Origin: Flavilitoribacter nigricans DSM 23189 = NBRC 102662
GTDB lineage: Bacteria > Bacteroidota > Bacteroidia > Chitinophagales > Saprospiraceae
DNA length: 64,000 bases
Assembly: GCF_002646595.1 (NCBI RefSeq)
Contig: NZ_PDUD01000033.1
Location: 124,001-188,000 of the forward strand
Direction of reading: 5' to 3'
Positions 18,234-27,102 of this stretch are shown piece by piece. Under the pieces are notes generated by a model that did no database searches, was not told where the DNA came from, and worked only from the letters and a program-made list of their open reading frames with translations. A program made the translations under genes and the position numbers. Each line of letters begins with the position of its first letter. The first letter of the stretch is position 1.

Positions 18234-20003
18234 ATGAGCCGCTTTTTAAGACCGTTTTTAACCCTTACTATTGCTTTATCTCTTGTTAACCTTTTCGCCC
18301 AGTCGCCCGCAGAGCGGCGGGATTCCCTGGAGACAGACCCCACCAAGGAGCACATCCTCGACACCACCGAAGTAAGATTGGATCAACCCTCCGCCCTCGG
18401 AGAATATAATGAAGCCTACTACCAGGTAAACTTCCTCAACCGGGGATTGCCGGAACCCAAGGCGCCCGTCAATCTGCAAAGTCCGCAGGCCTGTATGGAA
18501 CAGTTTGTACTTGCCTGCCGGGAGCAGGCCTACGAGCAGGCGGCCTATGCCCTGAACCTGAACCTGCTTCCCGAAAAGATGCAACTGGATAAAGCCGCCG
18601 TACTCGCCGAAAAGCTTTATTACGTGATCGACAAACGCGTCCGCATCAGTTGGGATGAACTCCCGGACCGGCCCGATGCCCAGATCGACCACGCGGGTAC
18701 CGGATCTTCCGCCCTGGTCGGTAAAGCCCGGCGAAATCTGCGACTGACCTCCCTGGCCGCCGATGGCCGGGATATCAGCCTCAGTCTGCAACGGGTAAAA
18801 AAAGAGGGAGAGCCGCCGGTATGGCTCATCTCCGCCAATACGGTGGAAAATATTGAGATCCTGTACGAAACTTACGGACCGGGTAAACTGAGTCGCTGGG
18901 TACCCCAGTGGGGAAAATTCGATATACTGGGTATTCCGGCCTGGAAATTTCTGGCCTTTCTGCTGATGACCATCGGGTGTTTCTTTCTGTATAAATTGAC
19001 GCACTGGCTGATCAATCGGCTGGCCCGGAATTCCGATGAAACCTGGGTGGAGGATATCAGTCGCAAGGGAGCCACGCCGATTGCGCTGGCGGTCAGCGTT
19101 TTTGCCTTTTATCTGGTGATCAATAATTTCCTGTCCATTTCCGGAGGCTTTTCACCGTACATCTATTCCTTGCTGCTGGTCACGGTGATCGGAGCGGTCA
19201 CCTGGGTGGTGATCCGGGCGATCGACTATTTTATGGATCGCTTTACGGCCAATCAGGTTGGTGATATTTCGGACGAACAGAATGCCGCATCCCGGCGCTA
19301 TCTGACCTATATCTCCATTGCGCGAAAAGTGATTACCTTCATTGTGCTGGTGGTGGGCATCGGTACAGTCCTTTCCCAGTTCGATTCCCTGCAGCGGCTG
19401 GGTGTTTCGCTGATGGCTTCGGCCGGAGTGGCGACCATCATTCTGGGTATCGCCGCGCAAAGCACGCTGGGCAATATCATTGCCGGTCTGCAGATCGCCA
19501 TTACCAAACCGGCCCGTATCGGCGATACGGTGTTATTTGAAGGTGAATACGGGACGATCGAAAATATTCGCTTCACCTATCTGGTGGTAAACACCTGGGA
19601 CGAACGGCGGGTGATCGTTCCGCTGCGTTACTTCATTACCCATCCTTTTGAAAACTGGTCCCTCAACGATCCGCACCTGATCAAACCCATCCACATTTTT
19701 GCCGACCCTACGACCAATGTGCAAAAGGTGCGCGAAAAGTTTGCGGAATTGCTGGAAAAAGAAGAAGATTACGATGCCGAGAAAGAACCGGTGATGGAGG
19801 TCGTATCGAGTTCCAAAGATGCCATCGAGATCCGTGCGCTGTGTAGCGCCAAAGATGCATCCACGGCCTGGAAACTGCACTGCAAGATCCGGGAAGAACT
19901 GATCGCCTACATCAGCCGCCTGAACGACGGCCGTTATCTGGCCAGAGAACGCGTCCAGATTGCCGGACAAAACGGGAACGGAACCGGCCTGCACGAAAAC
20001 TAA
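18234..20003 (+). CDS. MscS-family mechanosensitive ion channel
   Basis: A 589-residue inner-membrane protein. A signal peptide (ends near LVNLFA) is followed by a large periplasmic domain (~20-230), then about four to five membrane segments (~235-430). The pore helix and beta domain are recognisable in GVATIILGIAAQSTLGNIIAG, followed by GDTVLFEGEYGTIENI, RRVIVPLRYF and PFENWS, and a cytoplasmic C-terminal domain. It would open under membrane tension to release solutes in hypo-osmotic shock. The LOG-family gene follows after only 12 bases, suggesting co-transcription. Confidence 0.92.
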   Translation: MSRFLRPFLTLTIALSLVNLFAQSPAERRDSLETDPTKEHILDTTEVRLDQPSALGEYNEAYYQVNFLNRGLPEPKAPVNLQSPQACMEQFVLACREQAYEQAAYALNLNLLPEKMQLDKAAVLAEKLYYVIDKRVRISWDELPDRPDAQIDHAGTGSSALVGKARRNLRLTSLAADGRDISLSLQRVKKEGEPPVWLISANTVENIEILYETYGPGKLSRWVPQWGKFDILGIPAWKFLAFLLMTIGCFFLYKLTHWLINRLARNSDETWVEDISRKGATPIALAVSVFAFYLVINNFLSISGGFSPYIYSLLLVTVIGAVTWVVIRAIDYFMDRFTANQVGDISDEQNAASRRYLTYISIARKVITFIVLVVGIGTVLSQFDSLQRLGVSLMASAGVATIILGIAAQSTLGNIIAGLQIAITKPARIGDTVLFEGEYGTIENIRFTYLVVNTWDERRVIVPLRYFITHPFENWSLNDPHLIKPIHIFADPTTNVQKVREKFAELLEKEEDYDAEKEPVMEVVSSSKDAIEIRALCSAKDASTAWKLHCKIREELIAYISRLNDGRYLARERVQIAGQNGNGTGLHEN

Positions 20004-20015
20004 GGAAACCCATTA

Positions 20016-21122
20016 ATGAAAGAATTCGAATCTATTCTGGAGCTGAAGGCCTATCTGACGAAGCAGGAGGTCCGGGAGATCGCGGTCCAGAACCTCGATC
20101 TCAATCAGATCGAATCGGTGATACTGAAGGTGAAATTCCGGCGCTGCCTGTTTCTGGGCTGCGTGCTCAGCAGTCGCCTGTTTGCTCATTTGCAGACGGA
20201 TAACTACATCTTCCCCCACCTGGAAGTGCCCTACAATATCTATCCGAACCGACTCTACAATAGAGATACCCTCTACAATGGATACGACTACCGCCGCCCG
20301 GAAACCTATCTCCGTACGCTGGACAAAGTTGTATACGATCATTACCTGATGACGGGAAAGGAAACCCACAACATCAAGGAAACCCTGGCCCGCCGGCTCC
20401 ACGATCACTCCATTACCGATTCCCTGCAGGAGTTCCTGACGGAATTTCCGGAGAAAAAAGTAGTCGCCATGATGGGCGGCCACAGTCTGAACCGGAATTC
20501 GGCCAGCTATCGTCAGATCACGGAGATCTCCCGGGAGCTGACCAAACGCGGCTATCTGATGATCTCCGGGGGCGGCCCCGGCGCCATGGAAGCGACCCAT
20601 GTGGGCGCCTGGTTTGCCGGAAAACCGGAGGAGCAACTGAATGAAGCTCTGGAACTCATGGGGCAGGCACCTACCTACGCCGATGTGAACTGGCTGCCGA
20701 CCGCTTTTCAGGTAATTGAGAAATATCCGCGACCGGCTTACTCCAGCCTCGGGGTGCCGACCTGGTTGTACGGGCACGAACCGCCGACACCCTTTGCGAC
20801 CCACATCGCCAAATATTTCGCCAACAGTGTACGGGAAGAAGGATTGCTGGCCGTGGCCAAAGGCGGTGTGATCTTTGCGCCGGGCAGCGCCGGCACCATG
20901 CAGGAAGTCTTTCAGGATATCGCCCAAAATCACTACGAATCGTTCGGTTACGCCAGCCCCATGGTTTTCCTCAACCGGGAGTACTGGACCACCGACCGGC
21001 CGATCTATCCCGTGATCGAACTCATGCACAAGCGGGGCGACCTCAGCCATCTGGATCTGGGACTCTACGATTCCACGGAAAAGGTGATCGCACATATAGA
21101 GCGGTTCCAGGAGAAAAAGTAA
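20016..21122 (+). CDS. LOG-family nucleotide-binding protein with N-terminal extension
   Basis: A 368-residue cytoplasmic protein. Residues ~1-145 are an additional N-terminal domain that I cannot assign. Residues ~148-320 form a Rossmann-like LOG domain: VVAMMGGHSL, LMISGGGPGAMEA, and APGSAGTMQEVF in place of the usual PGGxGTxxE. LOG proteins are nucleoside 5'-monophosphate phosphoribohydrolases (cytokinin LOG, PpnN) or related nucleotide-binding proteins. The large size and extra domain favour a PpnN-like nucleotide hydrolase over a LOG-only protein (inference). The gene starts 12 bases after MscS and is followed by a CYTH gene. Confidence 0.82.
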   Translation: MKEFESILELKAYLTKQEVREIAVQNLDLNQIESVILKVKFRRCLFLGCVLSSRLFAHLQTDNYIFPHLEVPYNIYPNRLYNRDTLYNGYDYRRPETYLRTLDKVVYDHYLMTGKETHNIKETLARRLHDHSITDSLQEFLTEFPEKKVVAMMGGHSLNRNSASYRQITEISRELTKRGYLMISGGGPGAMEATHVGAWFAGKPEEQLNEALELMGQAPTYADVNWLPTAFQVIEKYPRPAYSSLGVPTWLYGHEPPTPFATHIAKYFANSVREEGLLAVAKGGVIFAPGSAGTMQEVFQDIAQNHYESFGYASPMVFLNREYWTTDRPIYPVIELMHKRGDLSHLDLGLYDSTEKVIAHIERFQEKK

Positions 21123-21127
21123 ATTTG
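21120..21127 (+). promoter_or_regulatory. Possible -7 promoter element before the CYTH gene
   Basis: TAAATTTG overlaps the stop codon of the LOG-family gene and lies 40 bases before the CYTH start. It fits TAnnTTTG, but no -33 box is evident, so it may be chance. Confidence 0.25.
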
Positions 21128-21167
21128 CCCGTCAGCTATTTGGCTTCACCGCTTATTTGTCCAACCT

Positions 21168-21680
21168 ATGTCTCACCTCAATATTGAAATCAAGGCCCGC
21201 ACCGATCGGGCCGACGAAATTAAGGCTCTGCTCGAAGCCAATAAGGCTCGCTTTGTCGGAGTGGATCATCAGATAGATACCTACTTCGTGGTGCCGAAGG
21301 GCCGGCTTAAACTCCGGCAGGGAAAGATCGAAAAGACCCTTATCCATTACCATCGCCCGAATCAGTCCGGGCCCAAGCAATCCAAAGTTACACTACACCA
21401 TCCTACCGCCGACGAGTCCCTGAAAGAAGTGCTGGAAAACGCGCTGGATACTTTAGTAGTGGTGGATAAACAAAGAGCCATTTATTTTATTGATAATGTG
21501 AAATTCCATATCGATGAGGTGCAGGGACTCGGAGAATTCGTAGAGATCGAAGCCATTGACCACGACGGAACGGTCGGACTGGATCACCTACACGATCAGT
21601 GCGAACATTTTCTACACCTGCTCGGCATCCGGGACGAAGACCTGGTCGATCAGTCCTACAGCGATCTGTTGCTCGGATAA
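21168..21680 (+). CDS. CYTH-domain protein (class IV adenylate cyclase-like)
   Basis: A 170-residue cytoplasmic protein with the CYTH triphosphate-tunnel pattern: N-terminal NIEIKAR, DTYFVV, GRLKLRQG, then IDEVQGLGEFVEIEA and C-terminal DQSYSDLLLG. The length and the DxxxVDxSYxDLL ending fit the CyaB/class IV adenylate cyclase and ThTPase-like branch. Possible activities are cyclic AMP synthesis or hydrolysis of an organic triphosphate; sequence alone does not decide. It lies between the LOG and GHMP kinase genes, all on +, with short gaps (45 bases each). Confidence 0.85.
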   Translation: MSHLNIEIKARTDRADEIKALLEANKARFVGVDHQIDTYFVVPKGRLKLRQGKIEKTLIHYHRPNQSGPKQSKVTLHHPTADESLKEVLENALDTLVVVDKQRAIYFIDNVKFHIDEVQGLGEFVEIEAIDHDGTVGLDHLHDQCEHFLHLLGIRDEDLVDQSYSDLLLG

Positions 21681-21725
21681 GGATTGGGGCGTTGCCCCGG
21701 GTCATCACATTCATACCCAAGGCTT

Positions 21726-22610
21726 GTGAAAAAATACGCTTCCAAACTGCTGTTATTCGGCGAATACACCATCATCAACGGTTCGCGGGCTCTGGCCATT
21801 CCCTACGAGCGCTTTGCCGGGCACTGGGCGCAGGCAGCCATGCCGGATGACCGCCTGCTGGCCTTTGCCGAATACCTGGAACAGCAGGCGCATTTGCGCG
21901 CCTCTCTGGATGTGCCCGCCTTCCGGCACGCCTTAAACGAAAACCTTTTTTTCGATTCCAATATTCCCATCGGGTACGGTCTGGGGAGTTCGGGGGCACT
22001 CTGTGCGGCGGTATACGACCGTTTTGCCGTAGCTCCGATCGGCCGACAGGAGGTAGCGCAGTTTGCCGCGCTGCGCCAGCAGTTTGCCCTGATGGAAAGT
22101 CATTTCCACGGTTCCAGTTCCGGTACCGACCCGCTGATCTGCTATCTCGGCTATCCGGTGGTGATCCGTGCGGAGGGGGCGATCGACCGGGTGGATCTGC
22201 CCAATCTGCAGGATCTGCCCTTCCCATTTTTTCTGCTGGACACGGGGCTTCCCCGTTCTACCGGTCCATTGGTGAATACCTATCTCGCGAACTGCGAAAA
22301 AGCGGATTATGCCGAACGGATCTCCCGTACGCTGACTCCGGAAGTTAACGCGCTGATCGAAGCTTTCCTGACGGGGAACTGGCAAAAGGTAGGGGAGGGG
22401 ATGCGTACCGTCAGTGTATTTCAGTACGAACATTTTTCGGAAATGATCCCGTCGGATCTGCGGGCCGTCTGGCAGCAGGGACTGGATTCCGGAGCATATA
22501 CCCTCAAATTGTGCGGTGCCGGTGGTGGCGGCTTTCTGCTTGGAACGGCAAAGGACCAGGCTGCTCTCGACCGTCTGGCCCGGACGCACACCTGCATCCC
22601 ACTCTGGTAG
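21726..22610 (+). CDS. GHMP kinase, mevalonate kinase-like
   Basis: A 294-residue protein. GTG 21726 is chosen because it gives KKYASKLLLFGEYTIINGS, the first conserved strand of mevalonate kinases. The GHMP ATP-binding loop IPIGYGLGSSGALCAAVY lies near residues 86-103, the substrate region is ESHFHGSSSGTDPLI, and the C-terminal GHMP motif is LCGAGGGGFLLG. The pattern fits mevalonate kinase (ATP-dependent 5-phosphorylation of mevalonate for isoprenoids), but no other mevalonate-pathway gene is nearby, so a related sugar or phosphomevalonate kinase is possible. It is the last gene of the + run. Confidence 0.8.
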   Translation: MKKYASKLLLFGEYTIINGSRALAIPYERFAGHWAQAAMPDDRLLAFAEYLEQQAHLRASLDVPAFRHALNENLFFDSNIPIGYGLGSSGALCAAVYDRFAVAPIGRQEVAQFAALRQQFALMESHFHGSSSGTDPLICYLGYPVVIRAEGAIDRVDLPNLQDLPFPFFLLDTGLPRSTGPLVNTYLANCEKADYAERISRTLTPEVNALIEAFLTGNWQKVGEGMRTVSVFQYEHFSEMIPSDLRAVWQQGLDSGAYTLKLCGAGGGGFLLGTAKDQAALDRLARTHTCIPLW

Positions 22611-22633
22611 GCCGGATCGGCCTGTTTGCAAAC

Positions 22634-22671
22634 AAAAAAAGTGCATCCCGACTGATATCGCCGGAATGCAC
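22634..22671 (-). terminator. Rho-independent terminator for the M43B protease gene
   Basis: On the minus strand a 10-base stem GTGCATTCCG/CGGGATGCAC (one G-T pair) is followed by seven Ts. It sits between the converging GHMP kinase and protease genes, and polarity of the T tract and the wobble pair point to the minus-strand transcript. Confidence 0.8.
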
Positions 22672-22712
22672 CCCTGATCGTTAACTCCGGGTTAACGATG
22701 TCCAAAACGTAA

Positions 22713-25457
22713 TTAGCGACTCACCACAAAACGTTGGGTGTGCGGCTGTCCGTTATGCTCGATCACCAGCAGGTAGGTACCGGCCGGCAGATGATCTACC
22801 CGCAGACTCTGCTGGTTGAAACCCGCATCAATCGGCCACTTTGCCGACTGAATGGTTTTACCGAGCAGATCCACGATCCGCCAGTTAACATCCGTACTTT
22901 CCTTACTTTCGTAAACCACGGTAAGCTGATCCCGGGTAGGATTCGGGAAGGCCTGGATCGTTTCGCGGGTATCCGCCCGACTCACCCGTGTTACTTCCCG
23001 GCTGCCGGCCGACAGGCAGAAACTGGTCGTCTCCGAACTGCCGAAAGAACTACCCGATGCCAGCACCGTGCCGTTATCCGTAGTGAAACTATAGGAGCCG
23101 TTGCCGTAAGAACAGCAGATCCCGTCGCCATAGGCATCGAAGATCGTGAAATCGTAACATCCGTAAGGGATGCAGCCGGTCAGGGTGATGGTCGATCCGT
23201 CGGGTTCGCTGTCGTAGGTGCCGCCGCTGTAGACCACTGCACCGGAACCGTCGGTGATCTCCCAACTGGTTTCCTCGGGATAATTATCGAACGTGATCGA
23301 AAGCGTTACGTCCGTACAGTCGCCCGTACCCGGGTTTCCGCCGCCACCGGTGCTGGTTGACAGTTCGAGGGCATCGATGGCCATATCTCCCTGCCAGGTC
23401 GTGCCGGTGATGCCGACGAAGCGCAGCTCCACACTGCCGCCGAGATAAGCGGCCAGGTTGACGGAGGCCTCCTGCCAGGAATTACCCTGGTTGCCGGAAA
23501 GGGACCAGACGGAGCTCCAGTTGCCGCCGGACGGACGGGCTTCGAGACTCAGACTACCCATATTGCTGGCGCCGTACAGATGGTATTGGAAGATGAAAGT
23601 CGCCTGGCTTTCTCCGCTCAGGTCAAAACAGGGCCCGTTCAGCACAGCGCTCAGGTTGGAATAATTTGGCGATGAGGATTCGATATAAGCGTAGTAGCTG
23701 CCTTCAACGGCCGAGCTGGGGCCGGTGGTGCCGGAAGGCGTACCGCCGGAAAGCCGTAGCCAGTCAAAATCATCACTGTTGTCCTGGGACCAGTCGCCGA
23801 AGCTGCTTTCAAAGCCTTCATCGTAGGGGAAAGTGGATACGCTGGTCGTACAGCCGCCGCCACCGCCGGGATTGCCGCCACCGCCACCGGTAGTCAGGCT
23901 GATCTCGTCTACACCCATATCGCCCTGCCAGGTAGCGCCCGTGGTGCCCACAAAGCGAAGTTGTACGGTTTCGCCCAGATAGCTGGCCAGATCGACGGAT
24001 GCGGATTGCCAGGAGTTACCCTGATTACCCGAAACGGACCAGATCGTGTTCCAACCGCCGCCGTCAATTTTGGCCTGCAACTGCAGTCCGCCCATATCCG
24101 CGGCTCCGTACAGATGGTATTCAAAAGCAAAGCTGGCGGAGGATTCTGCGCTCAGGTCAAAACAGGGACTGTTCAAAATGCTGCCCAGGCTTGGGTAATT
24201 CGGGGATGAAGCCTCGGTAAATACGTACCAGCTGCCGCCGGCCGCGCCCGATGGACCCGTATTGCTGGAGGGCGTTCCTCCGGAATTGCGGCTCCAGTCG
24301 AAATCATCCGCTGAAGACTGGCTCCAGCCTCCGAATCCACTCTCAAATCCTTCGTTGTAGGGGAAACTGGAAACGGTCGACGCACAGCTCAGACCGCCAC
24401 CGCCGGTACTGGTACAGGCCGTGGAGTTGGCCAGTATACCCCGCCGTGGACTGTTTTGCAGGACCGTCTGCATGCGTGCTTTCTGGTCGCCGGTGAAGAT
24501 ATTCATACAGTCATCGTAGGAATAATCCATGTAGTTCTCCACCATGTCCTGCACCCCGTCGCAGGTAGTGCTGTTGGGACAGCCGCTGGCGGGCCCAGTT
24601 GCCTCCGGCGTATCGTTGCAATAGTCGGTGCCGCAGGTCTGGTCTCCCCAGATGTGGCGCAGTCCGAAGAAGTGGCCGATCTCATGCGTGCCCGTCCGGC
24701 CTTTGTTATACACGCCGGAGCCCTGGGGCGTACCGGTGCTGCCGAGGGAAGAGGTAAGCAGTACCACGCCGTCCGTGGCGGCCGCACCGCCGTTGCTGCC
24801 CAGGCCGCTGAGGCCAGAAGAACTGGGAAACTGGGCGTAGCCCAGAATGCTGCAGTTGATATCCATTACCCACACGTTGAGGTAATCGTTGGGATCCCAC
24901 TGCGATTCCGGTTTGATGGTGTTCTCGATGTAGGCGTCCCCGAAATCGCCGCCGATACAGGTGCCGTAGGGTGGGGCCGACCATCCCTTCGAATTGCGAT
25001 TGATGCGGTTGATCCCCGGTTCGGAGAGCGGGTTGCCGTTCGGGTCAACGGCAGCGGCGCAGAACTCGATCTCCGAATCGGCTCCGGCGGGGTGGGTGTT
25101 GTAACCCGAAGTACCCAGTATCCGGCGGAAATCATCGTTGAGTTGCTGGATCTGGGCGTTTACGTAAAGGGCGCTGATATTATCTCCGCTACCCACGGCA
25201 TCGCCGTCGTGGATAATGTGGAAAATAATGGGGATAGTGGAAACGGCCCGGCCGTTGCCTTCTTTCTGGAAGGTACGTACGCGCGGAGCGAGCCATTCTT
25301 CGAATTCATCCAGCGTACCGAGCTGGGGATAGCGGGCCCTCAGTTCGGCATCGGCCTCCATGGTGTGGCAGCGCCGCAACTGGTCCTGTGCCTGGATTGG
25401 GCGAACAAAAAAGGTCGTTAATAGCAATAAGAAAATAGTGCTGATCTTTAAATGCAT
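22713..25457 (-). CDS. Secreted M43B (pappalysin-type) metalloprotease with T9SS sorting domain
   Basis: A 914-residue protein (ATG 25457; an in-frame GTG three codons upstream is possible). A signal peptide ends near RPIQAQ. The zinc motif HEIGHFFGLRH (His258, His262, His268) and the downstream ENYMDYSYDDC Met-turn mark a pappalysin-family metzincin. Two tandem MAM-like beta-sandwich modules follow (~365-530 and ~545-700; shared DGVD/DMGVDE and YHLYGA elements), then another beta module (~705-815). The last ~80 residues form a T9SS type A sorting domain (AFPNPTRDQL ... PAGTYLLVIEHNG). It should be exported through the T9SS to the surface or medium as a protease. Confidence 0.92.
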   Translation of the reverse strand: MHLKISTIFLLLLTTFFVRPIQAQDQLRRCHTMEADAELRARYPQLGTLDEFEEWLAPRVRTFQKEGNGRAVSTIPIIFHIIHDGDAVGSGDNISALYVNAQIQQLNDDFRRILGTSGYNTHPAGADSEIEFCAAAVDPNGNPLSEPGINRINRNSKGWSAPPYGTCIGGDFGDAYIENTIKPESQWDPNDYLNVWVMDINCSILGYAQFPSSSGLSGLGSNGGAAATDGVVLLTSSLGSTGTPQGSGVYNKGRTGTHEIGHFFGLRHIWGDQTCGTDYCNDTPEATGPASGCPNSTTCDGVQDMVENYMDYSYDDCMNIFTGDQKARMQTVLQNSPRRGILANSTACTSTGGGGLSCASTVSSFPYNEGFESGFGGWSQSSADDFDWSRNSGGTPSSNTGPSGAAGGSWYVFTEASSPNYPSLGSILNSPCFDLSAESSASFAFEYHLYGAADMGGLQLQAKIDGGGWNTIWSVSGNQGNSWQSASVDLASYLGETVQLRFVGTTGATWQGDMGVDEISLTTGGGGGNPGGGGGCTTSVSTFPYDEGFESSFGDWSQDNSDDFDWLRLSGGTPSGTTGPSSAVEGSYYAYIESSSPNYSNLSAVLNGPCFDLSGESQATFIFQYHLYGASNMGSLSLEARPSGGNWSSVWSLSGNQGNSWQEASVNLAAYLGGSVELRFVGITGTTWQGDMAIDALELSTSTGGGGNPGTGDCTDVTLSITFDNYPEETSWEITDGSGAVVYSGGTYDSEPDGSTITLTGCIPYGCYDFTIFDAYGDGICCSYGNGSYSFTTDNGTVLASGSSFGSSETTSFCLSAGSREVTRVSRADTRETIQAFPNPTRDQLTVVYESKESTDVNWRIVDLLGKTIQSAKWPIDAGFNQQSLRVDHLPAGTYLLVIEHNGQPHTQRFVVSR

Positions 25458-25888
25458 ACTAGTCACTTTTGGAATTTTACAATAAAATATCAGGCGAAAG
25501 TGTGGTCACTTTCGAAAAATTAGCGTCAGGTCCGGCCATACACCGGACGGATTACCGGCTGTAAGTCGGGAGTACCAAAAGTTTTCTCAGGAAGTATGGT
25601 TCAACGGCCCCGGAGGGCGTGCGGGTTTAGAAAAACTATAGCGGGGGTAGTTTAGCAATGAACGTGCTAATTGAAAATGGTTAAAACAGCGTGTTTAACG
25701 TAAGCGGAGACACTTATTCAAAATCCATCTGTTCCGGCCGGGTTGCGGCTTCGAAAGATCTCATTTTTGAACAGTCGTAGTAGATGAGTTGCTATTAACG
25801 ATGGAGGCACGGGCTCTGTACAGGTGCCTCTGAAGTTCCCCAAAGTTAAAAATAATCTTTGTGCACGGAAGGACTCTCCGCAAAAATG
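25458..25888. other. Intergenic region between divergent protease and dgcA genes
   Basis: About 430 bases without a credible gene. It contains one small hairpin (GAGGCAC at 25804-25810 with GTGCCTC at 25824-25830) of unknown role, and should contain the protease promoter on the minus strand, for which I see no clear TAnnTTTG box. Confidence 0.45.
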
Positions 25889-25918
25889 TTTGTCCGATCT
25901 AGTTAATTCTTAGTTTTG
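25889..25918 (+). promoter_or_regulatory. dgcA promoter (-33 and -7)
   Basis: TTTG at 25889-25892 and TAGTTTTG at 25911-25918 are separated by 18 bases, a good match to the Bacteroidota TTTG/TAnnTTTG promoter. The -7 box lies 23 bases before the dgcA start. This is the clearest promoter in the window. Confidence 0.7.
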
Positions 25919-25941
25919 CAGATTAAGCACCAAACTGACTC

Positions 25942-27015
25942 ATGAAAATACGTTCCGTCAAATTCTGGAAAGAAGACCTGCAACTCACCAGGCCTTATAC
26001 GATCGCCTATAAGACCGTTTCTGCGGTAGACAATGTCTTTGTACTATTGGAAGCGGAAAACGGGCTGTACGGCATTGGCGCGGGTTCTCCGGCAGCCTTT
26101 GTTACCAATGAATCCATGGAGGATACCCTCGGGGCGCTGGGGCAGCACCTGGAAGCACTGACGCTGGGGCGGGACCTCCGCCAGTACCAGGCTATACTGC
26201 GGGAAAGTGTCGCCAAAATGCCGGACTGCCCGGCGGCGCGGGCGGCCCTCGACATTGCGTTGTACGATCTGTTCACCAAATATCTCGATATCCCGCTGGT
26301 CGATTTCTTCGGCCGCGTGCATGCGGGCATTCCGACTTCCGTAACCATCGGTATCAACGATCTGGAAACCACCCTCGCGCAGGCGGATGAATACGTCGCC
26401 GACGGTTTCCGCGTGATCAAACTGAAAACCGGCAATGCCGTGGAAAAAGACATCGAGATCTTCCGGAAATTGCGCGAAAGGGTCGGCCCGGAAGTGAAGA
26501 TCCGGGTGGATGCCAACCAGGGCTACCAACAGGCGGATCTGGTACGTTTCCTCGAAGCCTGCCGGGACGCCGAAGTGGAATTTGTGGAACAACCCCTGCC
26601 GCGGGGCGCCTACGCCCAACTGCGCGATCTGCCCTGGGAGGTCCGGGCCCTGTGCGCTGCCGATGAGGACCTGCAGATCCCGAAAGATGCCGTTACCCTA
26701 GCCGCCGAACCGCTGCCGTACGGGATCTACAATATCAAACTGATGAAATGTGGCGGAGTGGATGCCGGTAAAAAGATCGCCGATGTCGCTTACGACCGGC
26801 AGATCGATCTGATGTGGGGCTGTATGGATGAAAGCATCGTGAGCATTACCGCCGCGCTCCACATTGCGCTGGCCTCCCCGGCTACGCGTTACCTGGATCT
26901 GGACGGTAGCTTCGATCTGGCCCGGGATCTGGTCCGTGGAGGATTCGAGCTGAAAGACGGTTGTCTGTGGCCGCTGGATAAACCGGGACTGGGAGTGGAA
27001 CGGCTGGAGCAATAG
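25942..27015 (+). CDS. dgcA: Enolase-superfamily epimerase, probable N-acetyl-D-glutamate racemase DgcA
   Basis: A 357-residue protein of the muconate-lactonizing/dipeptide-epimerase group. Catalytic features: the KxK motif in VIKLKTG, metal ligands in RVDANQG (Asp), VEQP (Glu) and AADED (Asp), the second-face Lys in NIKLMKCGG, and the YLDLDG element of dipeptide epimerases. By sequence alone this would be called L-Ala-D/L-Glu epimerase. The following gene encodes a DUF1611/DgcN protein, and this pairing is the known D-glutamate catabolic couple in which DgcA racemises N-acetyl-D-glutamate. I therefore favour DgcA; dipeptide epimerase remains the alternative. Confidence 0.8.
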   Translation: MKIRSVKFWKEDLQLTRPYTIAYKTVSAVDNVFVLLEAENGLYGIGAGSPAAFVTNESMEDTLGALGQHLEALTLGRDLRQYQAILRESVAKMPDCPAARAALDIALYDLFTKYLDIPLVDFFGRVHAGIPTSVTIGINDLETTLAQADEYVADGFRVIKLKTGNAVEKDIEIFRKLRERVGPEVKIRVDANQGYQQADLVRFLEACRDAEVEFVEQPLPRGAYAQLRDLPWEVRALCAADEDLQIPKDAVTLAAEPLPYGIYNIKLMKCGGVDAGKKIADVAYDRQIDLMWGCMDESIVSITAALHIALASPATRYLDLDGSFDLARDLVRGGFELKDGCLWPLDKPGLGVERLEQ

Positions 27016-27052
27016 CTTTAGCGCCGGTAATACCCATCCTCCACGCCCAAAA

Positions 27053-27092
27053 GTCCTAACCATCCAAATGTCTAACCTCTTAACGTCTCAAC
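27053..27092. repeat. Octad array (8-base period), 5 units
   Basis: Consecutive 8-base units GTCCTAAC, CATCCAAA, TGTCTAAC, CTCTTAAC and GTCTCAAC fill much of the gap between dgcA and dgcN. Less regular than the arrays at 33.6 and 37.6 kb, but with the same period and the same AAC-type ending. Confidence 0.5.
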
Positions 27093-27102
27093 ATCATTTG
27101 CC

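Noticed and set aside
20013-21095. A 360-codon minus-strand frame over the LOG-family gene
   Set aside because: The plus strand carries the conserved nucleotide-binding motifs; the antisense frame has none.
24456-25421. A 321-codon plus-strand frame over the M43B gene
   Set aside because: Antisense to the zinc motif and signal peptide of the protease.
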